Assembly (NCBI GenBank): GCA_937996235.1
Contig: CALKVK010000012.1
Location: forward strand, 124,001 to 188,000
Direction of reading: 5' to 3'
DNA: 64,000 nt
DNA from: an uncultured bacterium
GTDB taxonomy: Bacteria > Planctomycetota > JAJSAM01 > JAJVHW01
Shown: positions 1 to 8,000 of the stretch, piece by piece
How the letters are laid out: each line of letters starts with the position of its first letter
How positions within the stretch are numbered: position 1 is the first letter of the stretch
The notes under the pieces: model-generated
Database searches by the model: none
Seen by the model: only the letters and a program-made list of their open reading frames with translations
What the model was told of the DNA's origin: nothing
Program-made: the position numbers and the translations under genes

Positions 1-986
1 CAGGGCTTGGCGTCGTCGTCGTGATCGACTGCGGACGGACCGTACGGCGCCCACACGCCCACGGGCGGCAGCAGCGGCTCCGCCGGGAGCAGCGGCCACT
101 CGCCCGGGGCGACGGGCAGCGCGCGCGTCCCCTCGGGCGCCGCGATCTCGCGCCGCCCGACGCGCACGCGCACGTCGACGTCGCCGAGCGTGATGCGTGT
201 CGGCTCGCCGTCGCGGAGCGCCAACGTCGCGCGCAGGCACGTGAAGGCGAGCGCCGGCGCGACGCGGCGGCACTCGGGGGCGTCGAGCAGCCGCTCGGCG
301 AGGGGACGCGTGGCGACGAGCTCGACGTCGAGCGCGACGAGCCCGGGCGCGAGCGGCCAGGCGACGAATGCGAGGCGCGCCCCCGTGCGGACGCCGCGCG
401 TCTCCGGCGCCGTCACGACGGCGCCGTGGTCGAGTCCGGCCGGCCATGTCGCGACGCCGCGGGCGTCGTCGAGGACGAGCGCGTACGGGCGGGTGGTCGT
501 CGCACAGCGGAGCAGCGTCTCCGGCACGGTGCCGTCGGCGCTGCGCGTCGCCTCGATCTCGACGTCGAGCGAGCGCTCGTAGCCCGCGCGGACGGCACCG
601 GCGAGACGCGCGACGCGCGCGCGGACGGCCGGGTCCTCCGACGTCGTCTCGACGGTCCCGCCGGCGACGGCGACGACGTCGTCGAGCGGCGCGAACAGCT
701 CGTCGACGTCGGGCCAGGCGGGCGCGGCGGGCGGCGGCGGAACGCAGGCGCGGTCGTCGCCGAACGGACCGAACCACGTCGGCCAGCCCTCGCCGTTCAG
801 CACGTACGGCGGGAACGACGCGTCGTCGGCGACGAACGGCAGCTCGAACGACGCGTCCCCCTCGACCGCGAGCGCAGCCCCCGTCGGTCGAAGCGCGGCG
901 ACGAGCGCGAGGCTGGCCGCGGCCGTCGCCGCGAGCCACCCCGCGCCCCGTCCCGCCCGCCCGCGCCTCGGTGCCGACCGCCCCAT
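1..986 (-). CDS. Partial secreted/membrane-anchored hypothetical protein (C-terminus outside window)
   Basis: An uninterrupted minus-strand frame runs from an ATG at 986 past the left edge, giving at least 328 codons. The N-terminus is basic (MGRSAPRRGR), followed by a hydrophobic stretch of about 20 residues (residues 17-40), so it is probably a signal peptide or anchor. The mature part is rich in Asp, Pro and Ala with several Trp-Pro motifs (EGWPTWFGPFGDD, APAWPDVDELF) and a regular mix of charged and hydrophobic residues unlike the Arg/Ala-rich shadow frames on the other strand. I do not recognise the family. It is the first minus-strand gene here and its upstream region carries the Family A repeat array. 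I am confident that it codes and unsure of any role. Confidence 0.75.
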   Translation of the reverse strand, partial: MGRSAPRRGRAGRGAGWLAATAAASLALVAALRPTGAALAVEGDASFELPFVADDASFPPYVLNGEGWPTWFGPFGDDRACVPPPPAAPAWPDVDELFAPLDDVVAVAGGTVETTSEDPAVRARVARLAGAVRAGYERSLDVEIEATRSADGTVPETLLRCATTTRPYALVLDDARGVATWPAGLDHGAVVTAPETRGVRTGARLAFVAWPLAPGLVALDVELVATRPLAERLLDAPECRRVAPALAFTCLRATLALRDGEPTRITLGDVDVRVRVGRREIAAPEGTRALPVAPGEWPLLPAEPLLPPVGVWAPYGPSAVDHDDDAKP

Positions 987-1048
987 CCGCCGATTGTGCC
1001 ACCGCGCGCCGCCCCCGCGCGCCCCAGTGCGGTCCGGGACGTGCGATC

Positions 1049-1361
1049 GGGGACGGTCCTCGCCCAGGCTCAGCCCGCACCCTCTCGTTCCGAAGGGGAC
1101 GGTCCTGCACGCAGCCTCGCGGCGCAACCTCTCGTGACGATGGGGACACTCCTCAGCCTCGCGTGCCGCGCCGCGCCGCGCGTCCACATCGGACGCACGG
1201 TCGGGTCGCATCGACGCGGGGCGCCCGTGTGGCGCCCCAGTACTCGCAACGGCGGCGAGGAGTGTCCCCGTCGTCACGAGAACGCGCGTGGCGAGCGCGA
1301 ACGAGGACCGTCCCCTTCGTAACGACTCGTTGCGCCTCGAGCCTGCGCGAGGACCGTCCCC
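1049..1361. repeat. Family A: inverted pair of triple 46-bp repeat arrays
   Basis: The core GGGGACGGTCCT occurs at 1049-1060 and 1095-1106, with a variant GGGGACACTCCT at 1142-1153, a period of 46-47 bp. The reverse complements AGGAGTGTCCCC (1258-1269), AGGACCGTCCCC (1304-1315) and AGGACCGTCCCC (1350-1361) follow with an exact 46-bp period. The two arrays mirror each other around position 1205. Between cores, AGGCTCG-like and TCGTTACGAA-like segments are also shared. The reverse units continue to about 1372. This is non-coding and resembles REP/BIME-type elements. Confidence 0.85.
1218..1238. other. Perfect 8-bp hairpin inside Family A array
   Basis: GGGGCGCC at 1218-1225 and GGCGCCCC at 1231-1238 pair perfectly around a 5-nt loop. 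It sits near, but not at, the symmetry centre of the surrounding inverted arrays. It may act as a terminator-like or recombination structure, which is inference. Confidence 0.5.
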
Positions 1362-1601
1362 TTCGTAACGACCGCGCGCCGTCTCTTCCGCCGGCGCGAG
1401 TGTGCGCAAGCACGCGCCAGTGCCGGCGGAGTGGTGCTCGCGGACAGTGCGGCCGAGGGGGTGGACGCAACCGACGTACGGGTCGCACGTCCGCGTGCAC
1501 CCCACTGGAGACGGAGGCACGACGCGTGCCTCGCACGCGGCGTGACTCCCGCCCCCCCCCGATTCCGGAGGAGCAGGCGGGGCATCGGGGATGCTCTGCC
1601 G

Positions 1602-2267
1602 GTGCAGCCGCGCAAGGTCCTCGCCGAATCGACGACGCCCGCCGGGGAGCGCATCGTGCTCTCGTCGAGCTCCGGCTACTTCTCCGTCAGCGTTGGGCGC
1701 GACCTGCTGATGTCGAGCTCCGAGCACCACTCCGAGGAGCGGATGGCGGAGCTCGTCCTCGGCGACGTCGGCCCGCCCGGCTCCGCGGTGCTCGTGGGCG
1801 GCCTCGGGATGGGCTACACGCTGCGCGCCACGCTCGACCGCCTGCCCCCCGACGGACGCGCGGTCGTCGCCGAGTTCGTCCCGGCCGTCGTCGAGTGGAA
1901 CCGCGGCGCGCTCGCGCACCTCGCGCGGAGCCCCCTCGACGACCCGCGCGTCGAGCTGCGCGTCGAGGACGTCTTCGACACCGTCGCCGCACACCCCGGC
2001 GCCTTCGACGGCATCCTCCTCGACGTGGACAACGGCCCCGAGGCGTTCACGCAGAAGAGCAACGCGCGCATCTACCGCCCGGCCGGCCTGCAGGCGCTGC
2101 GCCGCGCGCTGCGACCGGGCGGCGTGCTCGTCGTCTGGTCCGCGTTCGACACGCCGCGCTTCCCCTCGGCGCTCGAGCGCGTCGGCTTCGAGGCGGACGT
2201 CATCCGGCTGCGCTCCCGCGGCCACTCGGGCGGCCGCCACACGCTGTTCGTCGGCCGCGTCGACTGA
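1602..2267 (+). CDS. Spermidine synthase-like SAM-dependent methyltransferase
   Basis: A 221-residue class I Rossmann methyltransferase. GGLGMG at residues 66-71 is the SAM-binding motif I, the acidic end of strand 2 is Glu91, and the catalytic-type Asp region is at 140-146 (LDVDNGPE). The arrangement matches the polyamine aminopropyltransferase/SpeE-like family, but it is shorter than typical SpeE proteins (about 280 aa) and lacks most of the N-terminal beta domain, so the substrate is uncertain. I chose the GTG at 1602 because the sequence upstream has no conserved character. It could equally be a generic methyltransferase of this superfamily. It stands alone on the plus strand. Confidence 0.8.
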   Translation: MQPRKVLAESTTPAGERIVLSSSSGYFSVSVGRDLLMSSSEHHSEERMAELVLGDVGPPGSAVLVGGLGMGYTLRATLDRLPPDGRAVVAEFVPAVVEWNRGALAHLARSPLDDPRVELRVEDVFDTVAAHPGAFDGILLDVDNGPEAFTQKSNARIYRPAGLQALRRALRPGGVLVVWSAFDTPRFPSALERVGFEADVIRLRSRGHSGGRHTLFVGRVD

Positions 2268-2311
2268 GACGCAACGTCTCCGCGCGGCCGCCCCCGCGTG
2301 TCGCGCCGCAG

Positions 2312-2317
2312 TAGACT
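2312..2317 (+). promoter_or_regulatory. TAGACT -10-like box, leaderless start
   Basis: TAGACT lies with 7 nt between it and the ATG at 2325, so transcription would begin at or next to the start codon. The same spacing recurs at several other genes in the window. No clear -35 is visible. Confidence 0.5.
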
Positions 2318-2324
2318 CGTGCTC

Positions 2325-3653
2325 ATGCGCACGCCCCGACGCGCACGCTCGCTCGTGGCGACGACGTGCGCTCTGCTCCTGGCGGTCCCCCTCGTCGCCC
2401 GGTCGCAGGACGGAGACGGCGACGACGACGCGGAGCCGACGACCCCGCTCGCGCGCGTCGTCACCGTGTTCGACGGCGCCGACGGTGGCCGCCCGCGCGC
2501 CGACGTCACCGTCGAGGCGTGGGGCCTCGCGGGCGGCGTCGTGACGCGCCGGACCGGCGCCGACGGCAGCGTCCGCTTCGACGGCATGCCGCGGCGCGGC
2601 GTGACGTTCGTCGCGCGCGCGCCCGGTCGCGTCTGCGGTCACCACGCGCCCGGCGGGTTCTCGTGGGCGCCGCCGCCGGAGGACGACGACCCGGACGGCG
2701 ACGGCGTCACGCAGGTGAACCTGCGCCTGCGCGCCGGCTCGACACTGACGGGAAGGGTGCTCGCGAACGACGACGGCGCGCCGCTCGCCGGTGCGCACGT
2801 GGAGGCGTGGGAGCAGGCCCTCGCGACCGACCAGTTCGAGCTGGATGCCGCTCCGCTCTGGACCGCCGAGACGGACGCCGTCGGGACGTGGCACACCGAC
2901 CAGCACACGCCGCGCGACGAGGTGCGCGCGTCGGTGGGCCTGCGACTGGTCGTCCGCGCGGCGGACCACGTGCACGCGGAGCTCGACATCGACGACCTCG
3001 CGCAGCTCGGCGACGAGGTGGAGCCCCAGCGGCTCCTCCCGGCGGGCACGCTCGCCGGCCGCGTGACGCGAGCCGACGGCAGCGCCGTCGCGCACGCTCG
3101 CGTACGCGCGCTGCCGCCGAACGACCGCGACGTGTGCGGGCGCGACGCGTCGGCGAGCGCACCCGCCGACGATCCGCCGACGCCGGAGCTCCTTGCCCAC
3201 GCGGACGCGGACGGTCGCTTCGCGTTCGACGAGGCACAGCTCGGCGTCGCGTACGTCCTCGTCGCGGAGGAGCCGGGAGCGCCGCGTGACGAGTTCGACG
3301 ACGAGCCCCTCGCGATCGCTCGCTCCCCGCTTGCTCGCGACGTCACGGTCGCGCAACGCGGCGAGCGCGTCGCACGCGATCTCGTCGTGCGCCGTCTCGG
3401 GCGTATCGAGATCCGCGTGGCGGGCGCGGGAGAACGCCGCGTGCGGCGCCTGAACATCGCGGGCGAGGCACCCGCGGGCGCGTGGCGCGGCGCGGACCTC
3501 GAGCGCGAGGCCGGGAAGCTGTTCATCGCCGACGCGGACGCCGGCCGCTGGACCTTCCGCGTCTGGACGGCCGAGCGCGGCGAGTTCACGTTCACGCTCG
3601 ACGTGGCGGAAGGCGCCGTCACGACGCACGAGCTCGATCTGAACTCGCGCTGA
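2325..3653 (+). CDS. Secreted protein with carboxypeptidase-regulatory-like repeats
   Basis: A 442-residue protein with a clear signal peptide (basic MRTPRRARS, hydrophobic core to about residue 24, then an acidic DGDGDDD linker). At least three transthyretin/carboxypeptidase-regulatory-like beta sandwiches follow, recognised by the alternation of G-x-V ... G-A-x-V-x-A-W with a D-x-x-G-x-x-x-F/W turn (for example LTGRVLANDDGAPLAGAHVE). These domains are usually structural or ligand-binding and carry no catalytic residues. The start at 2325 is preferred over an upstream GTG because it begins the signal peptide and is preceded by a -10-like box. The gene converges on the permease at 3761. Confidence 0.8.
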   Translation: MRTPRRARSLVATTCALLLAVPLVARSQDGDGDDDAEPTTPLARVVTVFDGADGGRPRADVTVEAWGLAGGVVTRRTGADGSVRFDGMPRRGVTFVARAPGRVCGHHAPGGFSWAPPPEDDDPDGDGVTQVNLRLRAGSTLTGRVLANDDGAPLAGAHVEAWEQALATDQFELDAAPLWTAETDAVGTWHTDQHTPRDEVRASVGLRLVVRAADHVHAELDIDDLAQLGDEVEPQRLLPAGTLAGRVTRADGSAVAHARVRALPPNDRDVCGRDASASAPADDPPTPELLAHADADGRFAFDEAQLGVAYVLVAEEPGAPRDEFDDEPLAIARSPLARDVTVAQRGERVARDLVVRRLGRIEIRVAGAGERRVRRLNIAGEAPAGAWRGADLEREAGKLFIADADAGRWTFRVWTAERGEFTFTLDVAEGAVTTHELDLNSR

Positions 3654-3692
3654 CACCACGGCCGCCGCGGCGTCGCCCGCAGCCACACCGCA

Positions 3693-3757
3693 AGGACCGT
3701 CCCCCTCGCAACGACCCGTTGCGCGTCGAGCCTGCGCAAGGACCGTCCCCTTCGTAA
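3693..3757. repeat. Family A: two 46-bp units between convergent genes
   Basis: AGGACCGTCCCC occurs at 3693-3704 and 3739-3750, exactly 46 bp apart, each followed by a CTCGCAACGA or TTCGTAACTG tail. This is the same unit as the 1258-1361 array and in the same orientation. It fills the gap between the two convergent genes, where transcripts must end. Confidence 0.85.
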
Positions 3758-3760
3758 CTG

Positions 3761-4933
3761 TCACGCCCCGCGGTAGGGGCGCGCGGCGAGCGTGCACGCG
3801 GCGACGGTCACGACCGCGAGGACGCCGGCCGTCAGCAGCCGCGCGTCGGCGCCGCGCGCGAGCGAGTACGCGGCGATGCCGACCAGCGGCCCGACGAACG
3901 AGCCGAGACCCACGAGCGACTCGAAGCGACCGCCGGCGTCGGCGGAGCCGCGGCCGACGGCGAGGCGGTAGTAGAGGGCGGCGTAGTACGTCAGCGCCAT
4001 GCCGGTCCCGAACAGCGCGAGGCCGACAACGAGCACGCCGACCGACGCGCCGAGCAGCGCCATGCCCGTTCCCGCGATGAGCGCGACGGCCGCCGCGAGC
4101 AGCGCGCCCCAGCGCCCGTGCCAGAAGGGACTCCGCCACATCGCGACGAGCACCACGACGCGCGCGATCATCCACGTCGCCGCGACGACGCCGCCCCAGT
4201 CCTGCGCGACACCCACCTGCGTCGTGCGCTCGGGCAGGAGCGGCGCGAGGACGAACGACATCACGTACGAGAGCGGCAGGAGCCACGAGACCGACGCGAG
4301 CAGCGCCGGGTAGGCGGGCGGCGTGGCGACGGCGGCGTCCTCCGCCGACTCGCGGCCCGGACGCGGCGGGAAGCGCAGCACGAACGCCATCGCGCCGAGG
4401 TTCGTGACGGCCGAGAGCGCGAGCATGTAGCGCACGTCGTGCGCCGCGAACACCGGCATCAGCAGCAGCGGCACGGCCGTCGCGGGCGTCCACGTGACGT
4501 TGAACCAGCCGATGGCCGCGCGCAGCCGCGGACCGCTGCGCCCCGCGCCGAGGAACGACTGCATGACCGGCCACGTGATCGCGGACGCGATCGCGCCGCC
4601 GAGCGTCGCGCCCCACAGCCCCGGCGCGCCGCCGCCCGGCACGAGCGGCAGGAGCGACGACAGGCCCCACACCGCGAGCGAGAGCTGCAGCGCGCCGCGC
4701 GGCCCCGTCAGCGCGTCGAGCCGCGCCACGACGCGCGACGCGACGCGCGCGACCAGCGTGTACGCCGCGCCCGACGCCGCCGCGAGCACGAGGTTGTCGA
4801 ACGGCCGGAACCCGTACTCCTGCCGCGCGACGAAGAACACCCCGCTCGCGAGCGCGCCCCCGCTCACCGACGCGAGGAACGTCGCGCCGAGCACGGCGGG
4901 GAGCGGCGCCGGACGGGAGGACGTCGCGTCCAA
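3761..4933 (-). CDS. MFS-type multi-pass membrane protein
   Basis: A 390-residue protein that is nearly all hydrophobic helices separated by short charged loops (about 10-12 predicted by eye), with a longer hydrophilic loop near the middle (PPRPGRESAEDAAVATPP), the usual two-halves layout of the major facilitator superfamily. No transport motif identifies the substrate. I accept the TTG start at 4933 because a TACCCT box lies exactly 7 nt upstream, a spacing shared with other genes here. There is no Shine-Dalgarno sequence, so the gene would be leaderless. It follows the sigma-fusion gene on the same strand after 75 bp but probably has its own promoter. Confidence 0.75.
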   Translation of the reverse strand: MDATSSRPAPLPAVLGATFLASVSGGALASGVFFVARQEYGFRPFDNLVLAAASGAAYTLVARVASRVVARLDALTGPRGALQLSLAVWGLSSLLPLVPGGGAPGLWGATLGGAIASAITWPVMQSFLGAGRSGPRLRAAIGWFNVTWTPATAVPLLLMPVFAAHDVRYMLALSAVTNLGAMAFVLRFPPRPGRESAEDAAVATPPAYPALLASVSWLLPLSYVMSFVLAPLLPERTTQVGVAQDWGGVVAATWMIARVVVLVAMWRSPFWHGRWGALLAAAVALIAGTGMALLGASVGVLVVGLALFGTGMALTYYAALYYRLAVGRGSADAGGRFESLVGLGSFVGPLVGIAAYSLARGADARLLTAGVLAVVTVAACTLAARPYRGA

Positions 4934-4940
4934 GCGCGCG

Positions 4941-4946
4941 AGGGTA
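4941..4946 (-). promoter_or_regulatory. TACCCT -10-like box of the permease gene
   Basis: Read on the minus strand, TACCCT is separated by 7 nt from the TTG start. The same hexamer precedes the genes at 37542 and 57780 at nearly the same distance. Confidence 0.5.
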
Positions 4947-5008
4947 GCAACGGCCCGAAGAACGCGGCACGCGACGGCGGACTGACACCCGCGCCGGCCG
5001 CGCCCCCG

Positions 5009-8000
5009 TCAGATGCGGAACACCGTCTCCGGCTGGCCCGCGCTCAGGGTGCCGACGGGGAGCGGCGCGGGCAGGGCGACGCCGTCGCGTTCGACGAGGC
5101 GCACGGCGTAGTCGCCGCGCGGCAGCGAGCGCGTGGTGAAGCGGCCGTCGGCGTCGGTGCGCAGACGCGCGGCGTCGCGGCCGTCCTCGGCGGCGAGCAC
5201 GAGCGTGGCGCCGCGCAGCGGCGCGCCGTCGGCGCCGAGCAGGCGGCCGCGGACGATCGACTCGGCGCGGAGCACCAGCGCGATCGACTCGTCGCCCGGC
5301 GCGACGTGCGTCGCGACGGCGCGGCCCGTCGCGGGCTCCGTCGCCTCGACGCTGAAGAGTCCGTCGGGCACGGCCGTCCAGCGGAAGCGGCCCTCGGCGT
5401 CGGTGAGGACGTCGGGCAGCACGCTGCCGTCGGCGCCGCGGGCGCGCACACGCGCCGCGACCACGCCGCGCCCGCGCTCGTCGGTGACACGCCCCGCGAG
5501 CGACGCCGCACGCGCGACGACGAGCCGCACGTCCTCGCGCCCGCCGGCGACGTCGGCGCCGCCCGACGCGGCGAGCCGCACGCCGCTGTTCATGTCGACG
5601 ACGACGAGCGTCCACGTGCCGAGCGTCGCGCTGTCGATGCGGAACGCGCCGTCGTCGCCGACCTGCGCGAAGTGCGTCCACGTGCCGCCGGGCGCGCGCT
5701 GCGCCTGCACCATCAGCCGCCCGGGCGGCACGCTGCCGTCCTCGCACGCGACGCGCCCCGCGATCGGCGCCGCCTCCGCGAACTCGAGCCGCAGGCCGGT
5801 GGCGCCCGCGGCGAGCCCCGAGAGCTGCGCGACGTAGCTGCGGCCGAAGCCCTCCGGACCGCCCACGACGCGCGTCGCCTCGGCGGTCAGCTCGAACGGG
5901 CCCGCGCCCTCGAGCGCCGTCACGCGGAAGCTGCCGTCGGGACGCGAGACCGCGTGCACCACGGGCCCGCCGCCCGCCGGCTTCGCGTGCAGGATCGCGC
6001 TCGGGACCGCCGCGCCGTCGCGCGTGACGCAGACGCCCGCGAGCGTCACGCCGCCGCGCGTCACGACGATCTCGACGTCGTCGCTCCCGGACTCGACGGC
6101 CTCGGGCGTGCGCGCGAAGAGCAGCACGTCGTCGCGGTCCCACGCGCGGCGCGCCTCGAGCACGTAGCGCCCGGCGGGCAGGCGCTCGAAGGTGAAGGCG
6201 CCGTCGGCGTGCGTCTCGGCGAGACCGAAGACCGGCGCGGAGCCGTCGGCGGGATGCGCCGCGACGATGAGGCCCGCGGCGGGCGCGCCGTCGTCCCAGC
6301 GCACGTGGCCTGCGAGCGGCGCGAGACGCGCGAGCTCGACGGTCAGCTCGCCCTCCTGCGGCACGGCGACGACGGGCGCGGCGGCGCCGAAGCCGTCGGC
6401 GCTGACGCGCAGCTCGTAGCGCCACGGCGGCAGGTCCTGGACCTCGAAGCGGCCGTCGGCGCCGCTGCGCGCGACGAACTCGAACGGCATGCGGTCGCGT
6501 CCGACCGAGCTCCAGTCGCGGCGCTGCGCGAACGCGGCGGGGAACTCGCCGTTCTGGAACTCGATCTCGGCGCCCGCGACGGGTCCGCCGCCGTCCGCGG
6601 CGACGACGCGGCCCGTGAGCCGCAGGCCCGCCGCCAGCTCGAGCGTGCCCGCGTCGACGTCGTCGGCGCCGACGTCGAGGGTCGCGCTCAGCACGGGCGC
6701 GCACCCGGGCGCCCCGGCACGCACGACGACACCGCCCTCGGCGCGGCCGCCCCACCAGTCCACCGCCGCCTCGAAGCGGCCGTCGGGGGCGACGGGCCGC
6801 CGCGCGGCGCGCTGCCAGACGCTGACGATCTCGTAGCGCCCCTCGAGCGCGTCCTCCGCCGGCGCCACCTGCACCCACGCGCCGTCCGGCACGCCGCCGC
6901 CCGGGCCGGTGACGCGGCCGCGGACGGACCCCAGGCGGCGCAGCCGCAGCTCGACGTCGAGGGGCTCCGCGCCGTCGCCGACGCCGAGCTCGACCGACGC
7001 CGCCGCGCAGCCGGTCGCCTCGGCCCGCAGCGCGACCGCGGAGCCGGGTCGCAGACCGTCGAGCTCGAAGCGCCCATCGGCGTCCGTGCCGGCCCGCAGC
7101 GTGAGCGCGCCGGAGACGGCCTCGACGGTCGCCGCGGCGACGCCGGCGCCCGCCTCGTCCACGACGCGCCCGCGCAGCGCCGCACCGCGCGCGAGGACGA
7201 TGTCGTGCGCGACGGCGCCGGACGCGGGGATCTCGACCACGGCGCCCGGCTCCGGCGCGGGCTCCGCGCGCCAGCCGGCGCCCGGCGACGCCGCCTGCAC
7301 GTAGCCGCTGCGCGTCACGACGAGCCGCGCGCGACCGGCGGGCAGACCGCCGAACCGGTACGCCCCGCTCTCGTCGCTGGTCGTGGTGGACGCCACCGAG
7401 CCGCGCAGTCCGTTCCAGACGTCGGCGACGATCTGCGCGCCGGCCACGGGACCCTCCGGGCCCCGCACCGTGCCCGCGAGCACCGCCGCCGGGCGCAGCA
7501 CCAGGTCGAAGTCGACGACGTCGCCGTCGAGCACCCAGAGCGTGCGCCACGGATTCGCGCAGAGCTCGGGCGCGAACGCGTAGCCGTCGAGCAGCACGTC
7601 GAAGTTGACGGGCTGGGAGCGCGCCTCGCCCTCGCCGCGCGCCGGGCCGTGGACGATGCCGCCGATCGGCACGTCCAGCACGTAGCGGCCGTCCGCGTCG
7701 GTCGTCGCGGCCAGGAACGTCGGGCTGTGGCGGCGCCACACGGCGGCGCGGACGACGGCGCCCGCGAGCGGTCGTCCCGTGCCCTCCTCGGTCACGCGCC
7801 CGCGCAGCACGCCGCCGTCGAGGCGCGCGTCGAACACGCGCACCGAGGGGATCGACACGACGCCGAGTCGCGCGGGCAGCGCGCCCGGGCGCACGAGCGC
7901 AAGCGCGTGCTCGCCCGTCGCGAGGGCGTCGAAGCGGTAGCGGCCCGCGGCGTCGGTGCGCGTCTCCGTGCGTCGCGGGTCCGTGGGCGCGGGGTCCATC

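Larger units (their letters stand above)
987..1601. other. 615-bp intergenic region holding the 46-bp repeat array
   Basis: This lies between the divergent partial gene and the methyltransferase. Most of it is Family A repeat (1049-1372). The rest shows no frame with believable protein composition. Promoters for both flanking genes must lie here, but I cannot place a convincing -35/-10 pair. Confidence 0.6.

Noticed and set aside
1049..1372. Possible CRISPR array in the 46-bp repeats
   Set aside because: Units are direct then inverted, inter-core sequence is itself repeated rather than unique, and there are no cas genes.
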